DNA from: Nemertoderma westbladi
Taxonomy: Eukaryota; Xenacoelomorpha; Nemertodermatida; Nemertodermatidae
DNA: 43,944 nt
NCBI GenBank assembly: GCA_032718475.1
Contig: JAUCBJ010004139.1
Span: 1 to 43,944 of the forward strand
Reading direction: 5' to 3'
The position numbers were made by a program, and so were the translations under genes. A model generated the notes under the pieces. The model was not told the DNA's origin, did no database searches, and saw nothing but the letters and a program-made list of their open reading frames with translations. Every line of letters begins with the position of its first letter. Position 1 is the first letter of the stretch. This document shows, in pieces, positions 11,251 through 20,323 of the stretch.

Positions 11251-11864
11251 TAAAGAAATGAGCAATTTCCAAAAAAAAAGAGAATAATGAAAAAATAACG
11301 AATAATCATTTAACAAGGAATGAAAAAGGAAACTCTAGGTGACCTGCAACTATAATCTAAATATAGAACCATTATAATAAACTACAAATTAAATGTAGCC
11401 TAATGTTTAACGTTAACTTTTTAAGAAAAATACGCTTTTATTTTAATTAAAGTTTTCCATTTTGGAATAAAATGACCAACAGTCCTCATAAAACGCCATT
11501 AGAACACCCCCTTCAGCTCAGCATTCTAATAAAGTTCCAGATTATACGACTTTTAATAAAATCGTTAATTAACAGCTGATAAATTAAATAAGACAACAAG
11601 AACAACTTTTTGAATTGAATTTGTTTAGAGCGGGTGTTGTAGAGTGCACTGAAGAAGCCTTAGTAAACAAGTAGCAGAGAGACAACCTTCAACAATAACA
11701 AATATAAGAATATTCCATCACTGTGTAGTCTAACTACTGTTGTAGGTTATTGTTGTTGTACTAAATACGGTAATATAATCTATTTAGAAAAGAGTATTTC
11801 AACAGAATGTCGAGTAACACATGAAACTTACTTCGGAATTATTTACTAACTTATAAAACCACAT
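11251..11864. other. AT-rich spacer
   Basis: No gene or element was recognised between the piggyBac-type element and the next MITE. The sequence is AT-rich with poly(A) stretches and no long open frame. Confidence 0.6.
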
Positions 11865-12347
11865 ATATACAGGGGTGTTTGAAAAAGGTGGACTGGACAA
11901 TGGACAGACCAATCAGAATCGTATTAAGCAAAGCAGTTTGAAGTTATTTGTCTGTCCACCTTTTTCAAGTTTTCGCTTTCTTAATTTTAATTACATAATT
12001 GGGAATAAGATGTGTTTTTGAAAAAGGTGGACTGGACGCAGGCACATCACAGTAAGTAGGCCTATGGGATAGATAATAATAACAATAATCCATAAAAACC
12101 TTCTGAAAATTTTTGAAAAATGTGGACAGAGCTGCCATAATCAGATAATGTGCAAATCAATCTATTTGGTCAATTCATTGTCTGTTATTTTATTTCTCAA
12201 CCTAGTCCACCTTTTTCAAATTTGAAAAAGGTAAAAAACAAAGCTAAAAAAGGTGGACATGCTGTGTGACACAACTCGCCCATGATTGGTGTGTCATTGT
12301 CCATGTTTTCTGTGTCCAGTCCACATTTTTCAAACACCCATATACAG
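11865..12347. mobile_element. MITE with GGGTGTTTGAAAAA ends and perfect 8-bp target duplication
   Basis: The direct repeat ATATACAG lies at 11865-11872 and 12340-12347. Between them the element (11873-12339, 467 bp) starts GGGTGTTTGAAAAAGGTGGA and ends in its complement with one mismatch, giving about 26-nt inverted ends. The motif GAAAAAGGTGGACTGGAC or its complement recurs at about 11950, 12017 and 12205-12255, so the interior is a nest of hairpins. An 8-bp duplication with G-rich ends fits hAT, P or Merlin-like transposases; I cannot choose between them. No coding sequence is seen. Confidence 0.9.
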
Positions 12348-12465
12348 CATATATCAATCTGTCAATCATTAAGAAAAACTTGAGATAAAGATTTAAGATT
12401 TAATATGATTTGGCGATATGATCTAATACCACACCAAAATAATTAGTTTAATTATTACTTAGAGA

Positions 12466-12744
12466 CCAGGGGCGGGCGACACGAAGCTCCGTTTTTTCAG
12501 AATGCATTTACTGTAGTTATGTAGAGTAGAATACAAAATTGTTCTTAACGGAACCTTAAAGGTGCTTTCTGGCGCATGGTGTAAAATACCTTAACGGAGA
12601 GTCCTCCGTTAGTGTAACGGAGCTTCGAGGCACTGGCTTCCGTTAGTTAAAGTCGCCGTTAATTTAACGGAGGTTTCGTGTCGCTCATAATTTTAGTTAA
12701 CGGCGCCGTTAGCACAAACGGAGCTTCTTGTCGCCCGCCCCTGG
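12466..12744. mobile_element. hAT-like MITE with 27-nt terminal inverted repeats
   Basis: Left end CCAGGGGCGGGCGACACGAA and right end TTCTTGTCGCCCGCCCCTGG are complementary with one mismatch over about 27 nt, continuing into GCTCCGTT/AACGGAGC. A CAGGGGYGGGC-type start is typical of hAT elements. The interior (about 220 bp) has further AACGGAG and CTCCGTTA inverted copies. Flanks (AGAGA left, AGAGTGGAGAC right) are similar but I could not identify an exact 8-bp duplication. It ends 35 bp from the stop codon of the EEF1E1-like gene. Confidence 0.85.
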
Positions 12745-12778
12745 AGAGTGGAGACCACCGACATATGTCCTAGGAACT

Positions 12779-13300
12779 TCACGAATATAACATTGTCTGC
12801 AGCAAGGAAATCCTTCCCGGGTATTCCCAACCCGGTGTGTGCTGCACCTGATCAAACCATCGCACTACATTAATCAGCTGCTCCTGTTGTTGTCTGGTCA
12901 ACCTCACAAGGTAACGACGTATTCCGGCGCACACCACAAGATCGGCGACTGTCAGCTTATGTCCGGTTAAGTAGACCCGACTTGTCAAATGAGCGTCAAG
13001 AATATCCAATATATGTTTGTCTGAATCTACATTCGTGTCAATTTCTGTTACGCGAAACTCCAACCATTGGTAAATCAAGGCCTCTGTTATGGGATTATGT
13101 GAGTTTTCCAGCCACTGCTGAGCGGTTTCGGAAGTGCGAGCGAGGTGTGAGGATATGGTGGCGAGGCCCCTGACCACTTTACCGTTGTCTAATGTAAGAC
13201 ATGGTTTTCCATTTTGAGAAATGATTTTTGGTTTGGCTTCGTGACCAAATAAGAATGATAAAGCGTAGAGTTCCTTTACTGAGTCAGCTTCTGTTATCAT
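12779..13300 (-). CDS. EEF1E1: EEF1E1 / AIMP3 (p18) homologue, multisynthetase-complex auxiliary protein
   Basis: The 173-residue product has the length of animal EEF1E1/AIMP3 (human 174). Diagnostic stretches are GLATISSHLAR (45-55), QWLEFRVTEID (79-89), VYLTGHKLTVAD (109-120) and VVRWFDQVQHTPG (145-157), which lie in the GST-C-like alpha-helical domain. In animals the protein docks in the aminoacyl-tRNA synthetase complex and is also linked to the DNA-damage response. The frame is complete in one exon from ATG (two adjacent ATGs: ATC ATG ATA) to TGA. Vertebrate orthologues are split by introns, so this copy is either naturally intronless or a retrocopy. A hAT-like MITE sits directly downstream and may supply the 3'UTR. 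Confidence 0.93.
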   Translation of the reverse strand: MITEADSVKELYALSFLFGHEAKPKIISQNGKPCLTLDNGKVVRGLATISSHLARTSETAQQWLENSHNPITEALIYQWLEFRVTEIDTNVDSDKHILDILDAHLTSRVYLTGHKLTVADLVVCAGIRRYLVRLTRQQQEQLINVVRWFDQVQHTPGWEYPGRISLLQTMLYS

Positions 13301-13872
13301 GATGTCCGTTTACAAGTTTATAGACCAACTACTACAGTAGGCCTACTAAAGTACTATGCATGTATACCATACCATACAGCCGTACCGCACTCAAGGCGAC
13401 CTAGATATCTAGGCTGGCTTTGGCATTTGGTAACCTTTGTAGGCCTAGTTTTTTACAGTATTGAAAAGTTTTACATGTAGGCTGGAAACTTTCGGCGCAG
13501 CATTTCAACTTGCGCAGGTACTGACGCAGACAGGTAGCGGTAAGGTGTAAGGTACTGTGTGCAGGGCAGGTCCCATCTCCCAGGTCATGCAAGTAAATAA
13601 TATGCCTAATCAGATAATTGAAAACGCCTACCAGCCTACCATTCGGCTTATGCTGTTATGTAAGAGCAGAATAGCCAATGCTGCAATGGCAATGCGCCGG
13701 AAATTCCACAAAATGCCCCGGATTACCGGTACTGCAGTACTGTAGACCAGATAGCAGGATAGAGATAGCTGTAAGCAGTTAGTGGTTAGGGAAAGGATAT
13801 ATCTGTATATGATTAATTTGGGTTTTGGCCTGACCAAAAAACCAACTAACCCTAACCAATAAACAAACCAGA
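13301..13872. other. Upstream region of the EEF1E1-like gene
   Basis: No other gene is recognised. Open frames 13401-13592, 13557-13745 and 13628-13888 lack domains and codon structure. The promoter of the EEF1E1-like gene should lie here, but I see no clear TATA box. Confidence 0.5.
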
Positions 13873-14015
13873 CACCTGGTGCAGACACCTGGTGCAGAGC
13901 CTGATGCAGACACTGGCTCAGACGCTGGCGCCGCAGACACCTGGTGCAGACAGTGGTGCAGACAGTGGTGCAGACACTGGTGCAGACACTGGTGCAGGCA
14001 GTGGTGTAGACAGGA
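13873..14015. repeat. Short array of the GGTGCAGACAGT satellite (inverted relative to the next array)
   Basis: Units GGTGCAGACAGT, GGTGCAGACACT and GGTGCAGACACCT repeat about ten times with interruptions. This is the reverse complement of the ACTGTCTGCACC unit in the large array at 14637-15897. Confidence 0.9.
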
Positions 14016-14190
14016 AAGGAGCAGGTTATTAAAGGAGCAGGTTAGTAAAGGAGCAGGTTTCAGAGGAATAGTGGAGGAACCAAAAGAATAAACGTTATTG
14101 TTTTGCGGGCTAAGAATACCCACGGGCAAGAATACTCGCGGGCTAAGAATACTCGCGGGCTAAGAATACTCGCGGGCTAAGAATTCCTGA
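14016..14190. repeat. Two small tandem repeats (15 bp and 17 bp)
   Basis: At 14024-14068 a 15-nt unit AAAGGAGCAGGTTAG appears three times. At 14104-14185 a unit GCGGGCTAAGAATACTC appears four to five times. Neither is coding. Confidence 0.88.
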
Positions 14191-14636
14191 GACCTTACTG
14201 TAGTTAGTGAATGTATATCCCCAGCATGAGACAATAACTTAATTAGCTCGTTTTATTATAATAAGCAGTGGCTCCAGTTAAGGTAAACAAATTAAGCATT
14301 CTCTGTATAAAGTAGGTTATGTATAAACAATCAAACACTGTCGCTTAAACCTCATTCCTTGGAGACATTGCTGCTTACATTATTGTTTATATGAAAACGG
14401 GAATACCGATTAGTTACTTTCGTAAACACCACTTTATAATTATTTGTAATCAGGGCACATTCACCCCCACGCATCCCGAATTGTACTACATACTTCCTCC
14501 CTACTTCATGTAGAACCTTTCAGTAGTTACTCGCATATTTGTAGATCATAAAGTCTATGATAAAATATAATATAATGTGCCTGGTGGTATTGTGTTTTGT
14601 GGTACTCTGGTATTTCAGTATTTTCAACATGTGTCT
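14191..14636. other. Unique spacer between satellite arrays
   Basis: About 450 bp of ordinary AT-rich sequence with no recognised gene, separating the short satellite array from the large one. Confidence 0.55.
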
Positions 14637-15897
14637 TCACCAGTATCTGCACCACTATCTGCACCACTGTCTGCACCACTGTCTGCACCACTGTCTGCAC
14701 CACTGTCTACACCAGTGTCTGCACCACTGTCTGCACCAGTGTCTGTACCACTGTCTGCACCACTGTCTGCATCCGTGTCTGCACCAGTGTCTGCACCACT
14801 GTCTGCACACTGTCTGCACCAGTGTCTGCACCACTGTCTGCACCACTGTCTGCACCACTTTCTGCACCACTGTCAGCACCAGTGTCTGCACTACTGTCGG
14901 CACCACTGTTTGCAGCACTGTCTGCACCATGTGTCTGCACCACTGTCAGCACTACTGTCTGCACCACTGTCTGCACCACTGTCTGCACCACTGTATGCAC
15001 CACTGACCGCACCATGTGTCTACACCACTGTCTGCACTACTGTCTGCACCAGTGTCTGCACCAGGGCTACAACACGTGTCTGCACCAGTGTCTGCACCAC
15101 TGTCTGCACCAGCATCTGCACCAGGTGTCTGCACCAGTGTCTGCACCACTGTCTGCACCAGTCTGCACCACTGTCTGCACCAATGTGTCTGCACCACTGT
15201 CTGTACTACTGTCTGCACCACTGTCTGCACTACTGTCTGCACCACTGTCTGCACCAATTGTCTGCACCACTGTCTGCCCTACTGTCTGCACCACTGTCTG
15301 CACCACTGTCTGTACCAGAATCTGCACCACTGTCTGCACCACTGTCTGCACCACTGTCTGCACCACTGTCTGCACCACTGTCTGCACCACTGTCTGCACC
15401 ACTGTCTGCACCACTGTCTGCACCATGTGTCTGCACCACTGTCTGCACTACTGTCTGCACCAATGTCTGCACCAGGGTCTACAGCACGTGTTTGCACCAG
15501 TGTCTGCACCACTGTCTGCACCACTGTCTACACCAGTGTCTGCACCAGGTGTCTGCACCACTGTCTGCACCACTGTCTGCGCCACTGTCTGCACCATGTG
15601 TCTGCACCACTGTCTGCACTACTGTCTGCACCACTGTCTGCACTACTGTCTGCACCACTGTTTGCACCACTGTCTGCACTAGTGTCTGCACCACTGTCTG
15701 CACCAGTATCTGCACCACTGTCTTAACCAGTGTCTGCACCACTGTTTGCACCACTGTCTGCACCACTGTCTGCACCATGTGTCTGCACCACTGTCTGCAC
15801 CACTGTCTGCACCAGTGTCTGCACCAGGGTGTACAGCACGTGTCTGCACCACTGTCTGCACCAGTGTCTGCACCAGGGTCTACAGCAGTGTCTGCTT
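14637..15897. repeat. 1.26-kb satellite array of a 12-nt unit (CTGCACCACTGT)
   Basis: About 105 units of CTGCACCACTGT or CTGCACCAGTGT, with CACTACTGT, CACCATGTGT and CAGGGTCTACAGCACGTGT variants forming longer blocks (for example GGGTCTACAGCACGTGT near 15475 and GGTGTACAGCACGTGT near 15829). The unit length is a multiple of three without stops, so all frames of both strands stay open: SAPLSAPL, CLHHCLHQ and CTTVCTTV on plus; VVQTVVQT, WCRQWCRQ and SGADSGAD on minus. I annotate none of these as genes: no frame is preferred and no start context or flanking domain is seen. Confidence 0.93.
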
Positions 15898-16111
15898 AAC
15901 GTTTACACCCCCCAATCGATAGATTACAGTATATGTTCCGCTAATTATCCGCCGGAGATAACAAATTCGGCTAAACAAAAAAATAAATTAATAAACACAG
16001 ATGGATGCAGCTGTTGTGTAGCAAATAATAACGATTTCCAATAAGCATTACCGCCGCTAGGTGGGGTTAAAATTGTTTGGAACCGCGGTAACCAAGTCTG
16101 GAAATGTAGGA
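15898..16111. other. Left flank of the LTR element
   Basis: Short non-coding spacer. The bases just outside the LTR (16106-16111) are GTAGGA; the other flank starts GTACTA, so only a partial match to a target duplication is seen. Confidence 0.5.
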
Positions 16112-16761
16112 TGTTCGCGCTTTCAGACCTTTAGCAGTTTAACCTGCCAAATTGGGATGTCTTTTAGATGATAGATCGTCTTTAGCCTATGACAAGTATT
16201 TGATACACTACATTAGCCGAAGCCAGTCTATGCGCGATCATTCACCCGCTGGATATACCCGGGAGACTGGATTCGGAAGCCTAACCGTATTGCGGGGTAG
16301 GCCTACTGTATTATTCGAGTGATCGTAATATATAATCTCTGACAAATATTATTCACTTTCGGGAAATATTAACAGTTCCTTTAGGACGTGGCGCTCTAAA
16401 TATGTAAACAGAGTTATGACTTAAACTAGACACAACGGGATGGCTATAGATTCACGTATATGGCGCATTCTTTAGGAGATACTTTGTTATCAGTCACAAT
16501 CATACACAATACTGCACAATGCTGCACACTAATCTGCCGACCTTCACTAAATTTAGTCACATATAAAGAGAACAACAGACAATACATGTAGGGCTTATGA
16601 AATAGCATTAGATTCACTTCAAACCACTTTAATGTAAGTCGCAATCGTTATATGTAACCGGTCTCTCTAACCTTTAGTATATCAAGAAGATTGGGGTGTC
16701 TGATTATTTATCAGTATTCCAAATATAATATTCCATCAACAAATATAATGAATAACCGACA
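16112..16761 (-). repeat. 3' LTR of the BEL/Pao-type element
   Basis: 650-bp copy identical to 33792-34442 except for three visible differences (G/C in TTCGAGTGATC, A/G in GATACTTTG, and one T fewer in AGATTGGGGTG). Termini TGTTCGCGC and CCGACA give TG...CA on either strand. The open frame 16444-16644 inside it also occurs in the other copy and is not thought to be a gene. Confidence 0.9.
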
Positions 16762-17374
16762 GTAAATAGCAGTAAAATGTTAAGTTAAGTTTGATTGATC
16801 GATTTGGTTAGGTATGATTAGTTAAGTGTGTTATGGTTCGGATTGTTTGATAACAGATATACGTTCTATAATTAAGCCTACTAATGTTGGGCTAAAGACT
16901 GAAACACGGAGGTTCCAAAGCCGGTGTTCTAGGCTGTGGACAAAATCATATACTGACTCAACTCCACGAGTTTCTATATACAATCTCTAAAGCAGAGGCA
17001 AAAAACGCTCTGATTGGTCGACCGAACAAAGAAGGAACAGAGAACAAAGAAAAAGCTCCACGTGTACAGCATCAGCTGTTAGCCGTCGTCATGGTAGCTA
17101 CACTGTTTCAAGAGGATCTGGCGTATTGCGTCATAGATTTGCTAATTATGTCCGCTAAAGTACACATACAGAAGAAATGGCTTTTATGTCCTCTAAAACA
17201 CCAGTACAGTAAGGACACGGCCTTTTATGCCTGTTAAACCAACTACAGAGTACTTTACGGGGAAAATAACCGGCTAATTCCACAAAAGCCTTTACACCGC
17301 TCCCAGAAAATGGGATTTAAGTCTATAAAATATAACAAATCACAGTTTCTAAAATATAAAAATACTCTAAACAG
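16762..17374. other. Element 3' untranslated region between last ORF and 3' LTR
   Basis: No coding sequence is recognised. On the minus strand the bases directly before the LTR read ACTGCTATTTAC, which is not purine-rich, so the polypurine tract expected of LTR elements is not evident here. Confidence 0.55.
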
Positions 17375-18157
17375 TTAGTCTTTCTTACGCGGACGGCGTT
17401 TACGCAGTTTTTTGAGGCTAGCAAGAGTCCTTTTCTCTTTGGGGCGAGCCACTTTACTAGGAGGGCTGTAACTCCTGGGTGAAGGGTGCAATACAATTGC
17501 ATCAGAAGGTTTAGGATTACGATCGGTGTATCCGCCGGTCGAGGTACCTGGTTGATCGATATCAACTTCAGTGGAGCGAGGTCTAACGGCCTTTAGGGCG
17601 CGTCTTAGGACAGCAGCTCCTACGGGTCCTTGACGGGTCGTCTGGACAATGGCGGTAGGCGGACCGTGAGTGGTGAGAAACTTCCTCGGTTTAATGGTTC
17701 TTTCCAGCTCGCGTTCTCGGGCTCGATATTCGTAGGGGCGTCGAGATACTTCCTGTAACTCAGGGTGCGAGTTGATAAATAAATCGCCATACTCAGGGTC
17801 TTGACGGATGAAATTGATCAAATGGTATGAAGTAATATCGTTAGGATTGACGTTCCTAAGATATTTTCGAACAAATTTGGTGGAAATACACTCACCAACA
17901 CGCTTCATTAGTTCGTAACTCGGTGTGCGTGTTTTTTGTTCCACAGACGCGAATAGATAAGGATGGAACGCGTAAACTCCCTCGTAAGAGCGTCCAGGAT
18001 AGTAGCGATGGCGGGACTCACAATGTAAATCCACGTTCGCTTCCCAAGCTCGGATGTAGCGCAGGGTAATCATCTCATCTACGCTTTCTAAATCGCGGTT
18101 AAAGGGGCAATTATAACTGGCATGTCCTTTAAGTTGACAGTGGTGGCATTGGGTCAT
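17375..18157 (-). CDS. Element 3' module ORF c: unknown protein with CCHC zinc knuckle and basic tail
   Basis: 260 residues. The N-terminus carries a perfect retroviral-type knuckle, CHHCQLKGHASYNC (residues 4-17, CX2CX4HX4C). The middle (about 30-150) is a soluble mixed region with no recognised fold. The C-terminus is very basic (KVARPKEKRTLASLKKLRK, then RRPRKKD), suggesting nucleic-acid binding or nuclear targeting. Its ATG overlaps the stop of the upstream ORF as ATGA (18154-18157), so it may be made by termination-reinitiation or frameshifting, or the two ORFs may be one protein split by an indel. It lies between integrase and the 3' LTR, where some elements carry env, but no signal peptide or membrane segment is seen. 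Function unknown. Confidence 0.75.
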   Translation of the reverse strand: MTQCHHCQLKGHASYNCPFNRDLESVDEMITLRYIRAWEANVDLHCESRHRYYPGRSYEGVYAFHPYLFASVEQKTRTPSYELMKRVGECISTKFVRKYLRNVNPNDITSYHLINFIRQDPEYGDLFINSHPELQEVSRRPYEYRARERELERTIKPRKFLTTHGPPTAIVQTTRQGPVGAAVLRRALKAVRPRSTEVDIDQPGTSTGGYTDRNPKPSDAIVLHPSPRSYSPPSKVARPKEKRTLASLKKLRKRRPRKKD

Positions 18158-19095
18158 AAATTGGGGCAGACTGCAAAAATATGCGAGTTATTAAGTCTGC
18201 AATACGCACAATAGATCTCCATCATCGGCTGTTCGTGGAAATAGGAGCAGGGTACGTCTGAGTCCATAGGGGTGAAATGGTCTCTCGATGCGCATAATCG
18301 ACAACGTTTTCGAGAAACATAGTTGGCGTGTCGATAATCGTATGCGGTGAGACATTGTGGACCTTGATACCACTCCAAGACGTAATCGTTATCGCTGCTC
18401 CGGGGCGCTGTAGGCTGGATCGCTTCAGACTCTAAGCAGATTGGTTCGTCTTCCAATTGCATAGCTGAGGTAGGTGCGGCTGTCTCCGCAAGCGGACCCA
18501 CTGTCTGAACTTCCACGACAGAATAACCCGTGGGTATTCGGGGTCTTTGTATAACAGATGAATGTAAGTTCTGTATACAAACGTCCTGAAAGAGGGCAAA
18601 TCCCGCGCTGTTTAGCTTCTCCGCAGCTGAGTCTCTTAGGCTGAGTTTGGTCAGAGCGCGGTCCTTGAACTGACTATCAACGTTACGGAACGGAGTCAGA
18701 AAGCGCCTGAAACATTCAAAGCGGATGAATTTATTGTGTTCATCTAACTTGGCGAGTTTGGTTCCAAGTATTAAGGGATGGGCGCGTATGGTACGACTGC
18801 ACACATCGGCTAGCCAACCGGCAAGTGCTGCGTTTTCAAAGATCGTGTATATAGCTAAGGAGGGACGAAGTGGAACACTCATAAAGCTATACACGGCGCC
18901 AGGTGCGGTCAATGGTCCATCAAAGTATAAACGAGAATAATGATCTCCATATACTTGTTGGTAATTTATAGGATTTCCAACCTTGAAATTCCATCCGTAT
19001 TCTTGAAAGGCAAGATGTCCGATGGAGGTTCGTTGTACTTTAGTAATGCCGCTGGGTGTATTGGCATACATAGTGCGGAAGAAACCAGGGGGCAA
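18154..19095 (-). CDS. Element 3' module ORF b: unknown protein ending in two zinc-knuckle-like motifs
   Basis: 313 codons open; the first ATG is at 19071 (about 305 residues). Residues 40-200 are rich in aromatic and hydrophobic residues (GWNFKVGNPINYQQVYGDHY, PSLAIYTIFENAALAGWL) and look globular, but I recognise no family. The last 60 residues hold CRLCASRDHF...C (CX2CX4HX9C) and CAYCRLNNSHIFAVC (CX2CX5HX4C). With the knuckle at the start of the next ORF this makes three in a row, like the three in this element's gag. An in-frame UGA (19096-19098) precedes the open frame, and 50 further open codons lie above it, so the true N-terminus may be further upstream. Could be a second gag-like or a structural protein; not identified. 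Confidence 0.75.
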   Translation of the reverse strand: MPPGFFRTMYANTPSGITKVQRTSIGHLAFQEYGWNFKVGNPINYQQVYGDHYSRLYFDGPLTAPGAVYSFMSVPLRPSLAIYTIFENAALAGWLADVCSRTIRAHPLILGTKLAKLDEHNKFIRFECFRRFLTPFRNVDSQFKDRALTKLSLRDSAAEKLNSAGFALFQDVCIQNLHSSVIQRPRIPTGYSVVEVQTVGPLAETAAPTSAMQLEDEPICLESEAIQPTAPRSSDNDYVLEWYQGPQCLTAYDYRHANYVSRKRCRLCASRDHFTPMDSDVPCSYFHEQPMMEIYCAYCRLNNSHIFAVCPNL

Positions 19096-19098
19096 TCA

Positions 19099-19945
19099 GC
19101 TGAGTATCCACGAAAGGGTATGGAATGTTCTCCATATTCCCGTCATATGCCTAATATGTCTTCCATTGATGGTAGTGGTAGAGAGCAGGGGAAGACCTAT
19201 GTCGTATTCAGAAGTATTCAGAAATAAGATCTCAGTAGGAGGATTGCATCATTCGATGACTATCTCCAAATGAATTTATCCCCAGTGATTAGGGGGTGAA
19301 CAACCAGATTTATGACACATAATGGTACCAGTTGTTCACAAACTATCCGCGTGTCCTTTCAGTCCTTGTATCACGGTTGTGGACTTAAGGAAATCATTGG
19401 TGGTTGATTTTCTAATCAACAACGAGAGGGTGGAAGTTGATATCATAAATATCAACAGAGTGTGACATGGACAGGAGGTGCGGACACCAATATGAGCATC
19501 CAGATTAATAGTAAGGGATAGGAGGTTTATTAAGAGGTGGTATAATCAATACCACGATACGGCAATGATTGGTCGATCGTCTCCCAAAGCTCCGAGCGCG
19601 TTGGGAAGAGAAGGTGGGACGAAGAATGTTGTATTTTCAATAGCGATGTATAGAGGGATAAGGGAAGTAAAGAGGAGGGAGGATATATGGTAGTATCCAT
19701 AAGATACCACAATGGACAAGTTTTCCGTCACGTCATCATTCATTCTTGCCTTTTAATTGTGACACTGATCACAATAATTACAGGAAAACGATGAAGGAAG
19801 AGAAAATTACAGCCTCCCGAAGGAGACCGCCCGCGAGCACCCGTGCCCCGGGGAAAACTATTCACATTATGGACCCTGGACATTAACCCATGTCTCTTCT
19901 CCAGTGGTTCTCCTCTATTTGTCTTTACAAGCCTTCTTCCACGTT
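19099..19945 (-). other. Gap between 3' module ORFs, partly open
   Basis: From 19099 to 19248 the minus strand is open in the same frame as the ORF below it, read through one UGA. Further up, overlapping frames 19530-19712 and 19546-19743 have no recognised domain; the latter has a hydrophobic stretch (LLFTSLIPLYIAI). I cannot decide whether these are coding. Confidence 0.45.
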
Positions 19946-20323
19946 CTATCTTTCGAGTTGATTTCGAATAGAATTCTCGTGTTCCATTCTCGGTTTATCG
20001 TTCCGACTCCGCTGGGTATGATATTTAAATAAAACCATTTCCCTTTCGGTGTCCACATCGTCCGTATCGTGTAAATCGATAGGATGGCCAGTAGTTAAGA
20101 AGTCCATATACGTACCATTACGATGCGTATAGCGAGCGGTGAACTTTCGATAGTCCACTTCACGCGTAAGTTGCTCCTGGGACATTGGCGGTTCGATATA
20201 ACGACCATCATTCTCCGTAGTAGTTGGACCAGCGTCGCCGCGTATCAAGCTATCGACAAACGCTTGTAAAGGTAGAGTATATCGCTTCCTGATACCAAGA
20301 TCATCTTCTATCAACTCAGTCAT
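19946..20323 (-). CDS. Element 3' module ORF a: unknown small charged protein
   Basis: 125 residues from ATG to stop. The product is hydrophilic and strongly charged (MTELIEDDLGIRKR at the start, HDTDDVDTEREM near 82-93, basic end RNQLER). There is no signal peptide, membrane segment or cysteine motif. An in-frame stop lies about 30 nt above the ATG. It sits about 1.6 kb below the integrase reading frame on the same strand. It may be a separate accessory protein or an exon-like fragment of the longer 3' module. Codon use looks protein-like, but without a homologue I am only moderately sure it is expressed. Confidence 0.5.
   Translation of the reverse strand: MTELIEDDLGIRKRYTLPLQAFVDSLIRGDAGPTTTENDGRYIEPPMSQEQLTREVDYRKFTARYTHRNGTYMDFLTTGHPIDLHDTDDVDTEREMVLFKYHTQRSRNDKPRMEHENSIRNQLER

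Noticed and set aside
14557-15899. Long open frames on both strands (up to 440 codons) across the 12-nt satellite
   Set aside because: They follow from a stop-free repeat whose length is a multiple of three; all frames are open and no domain or unique start exists.
16444-16644. 66-codon frame, repeated at 34124-34324
   Set aside because: It lies wholly inside the LTR and is duplicated only because the LTR is; no domain is seen.
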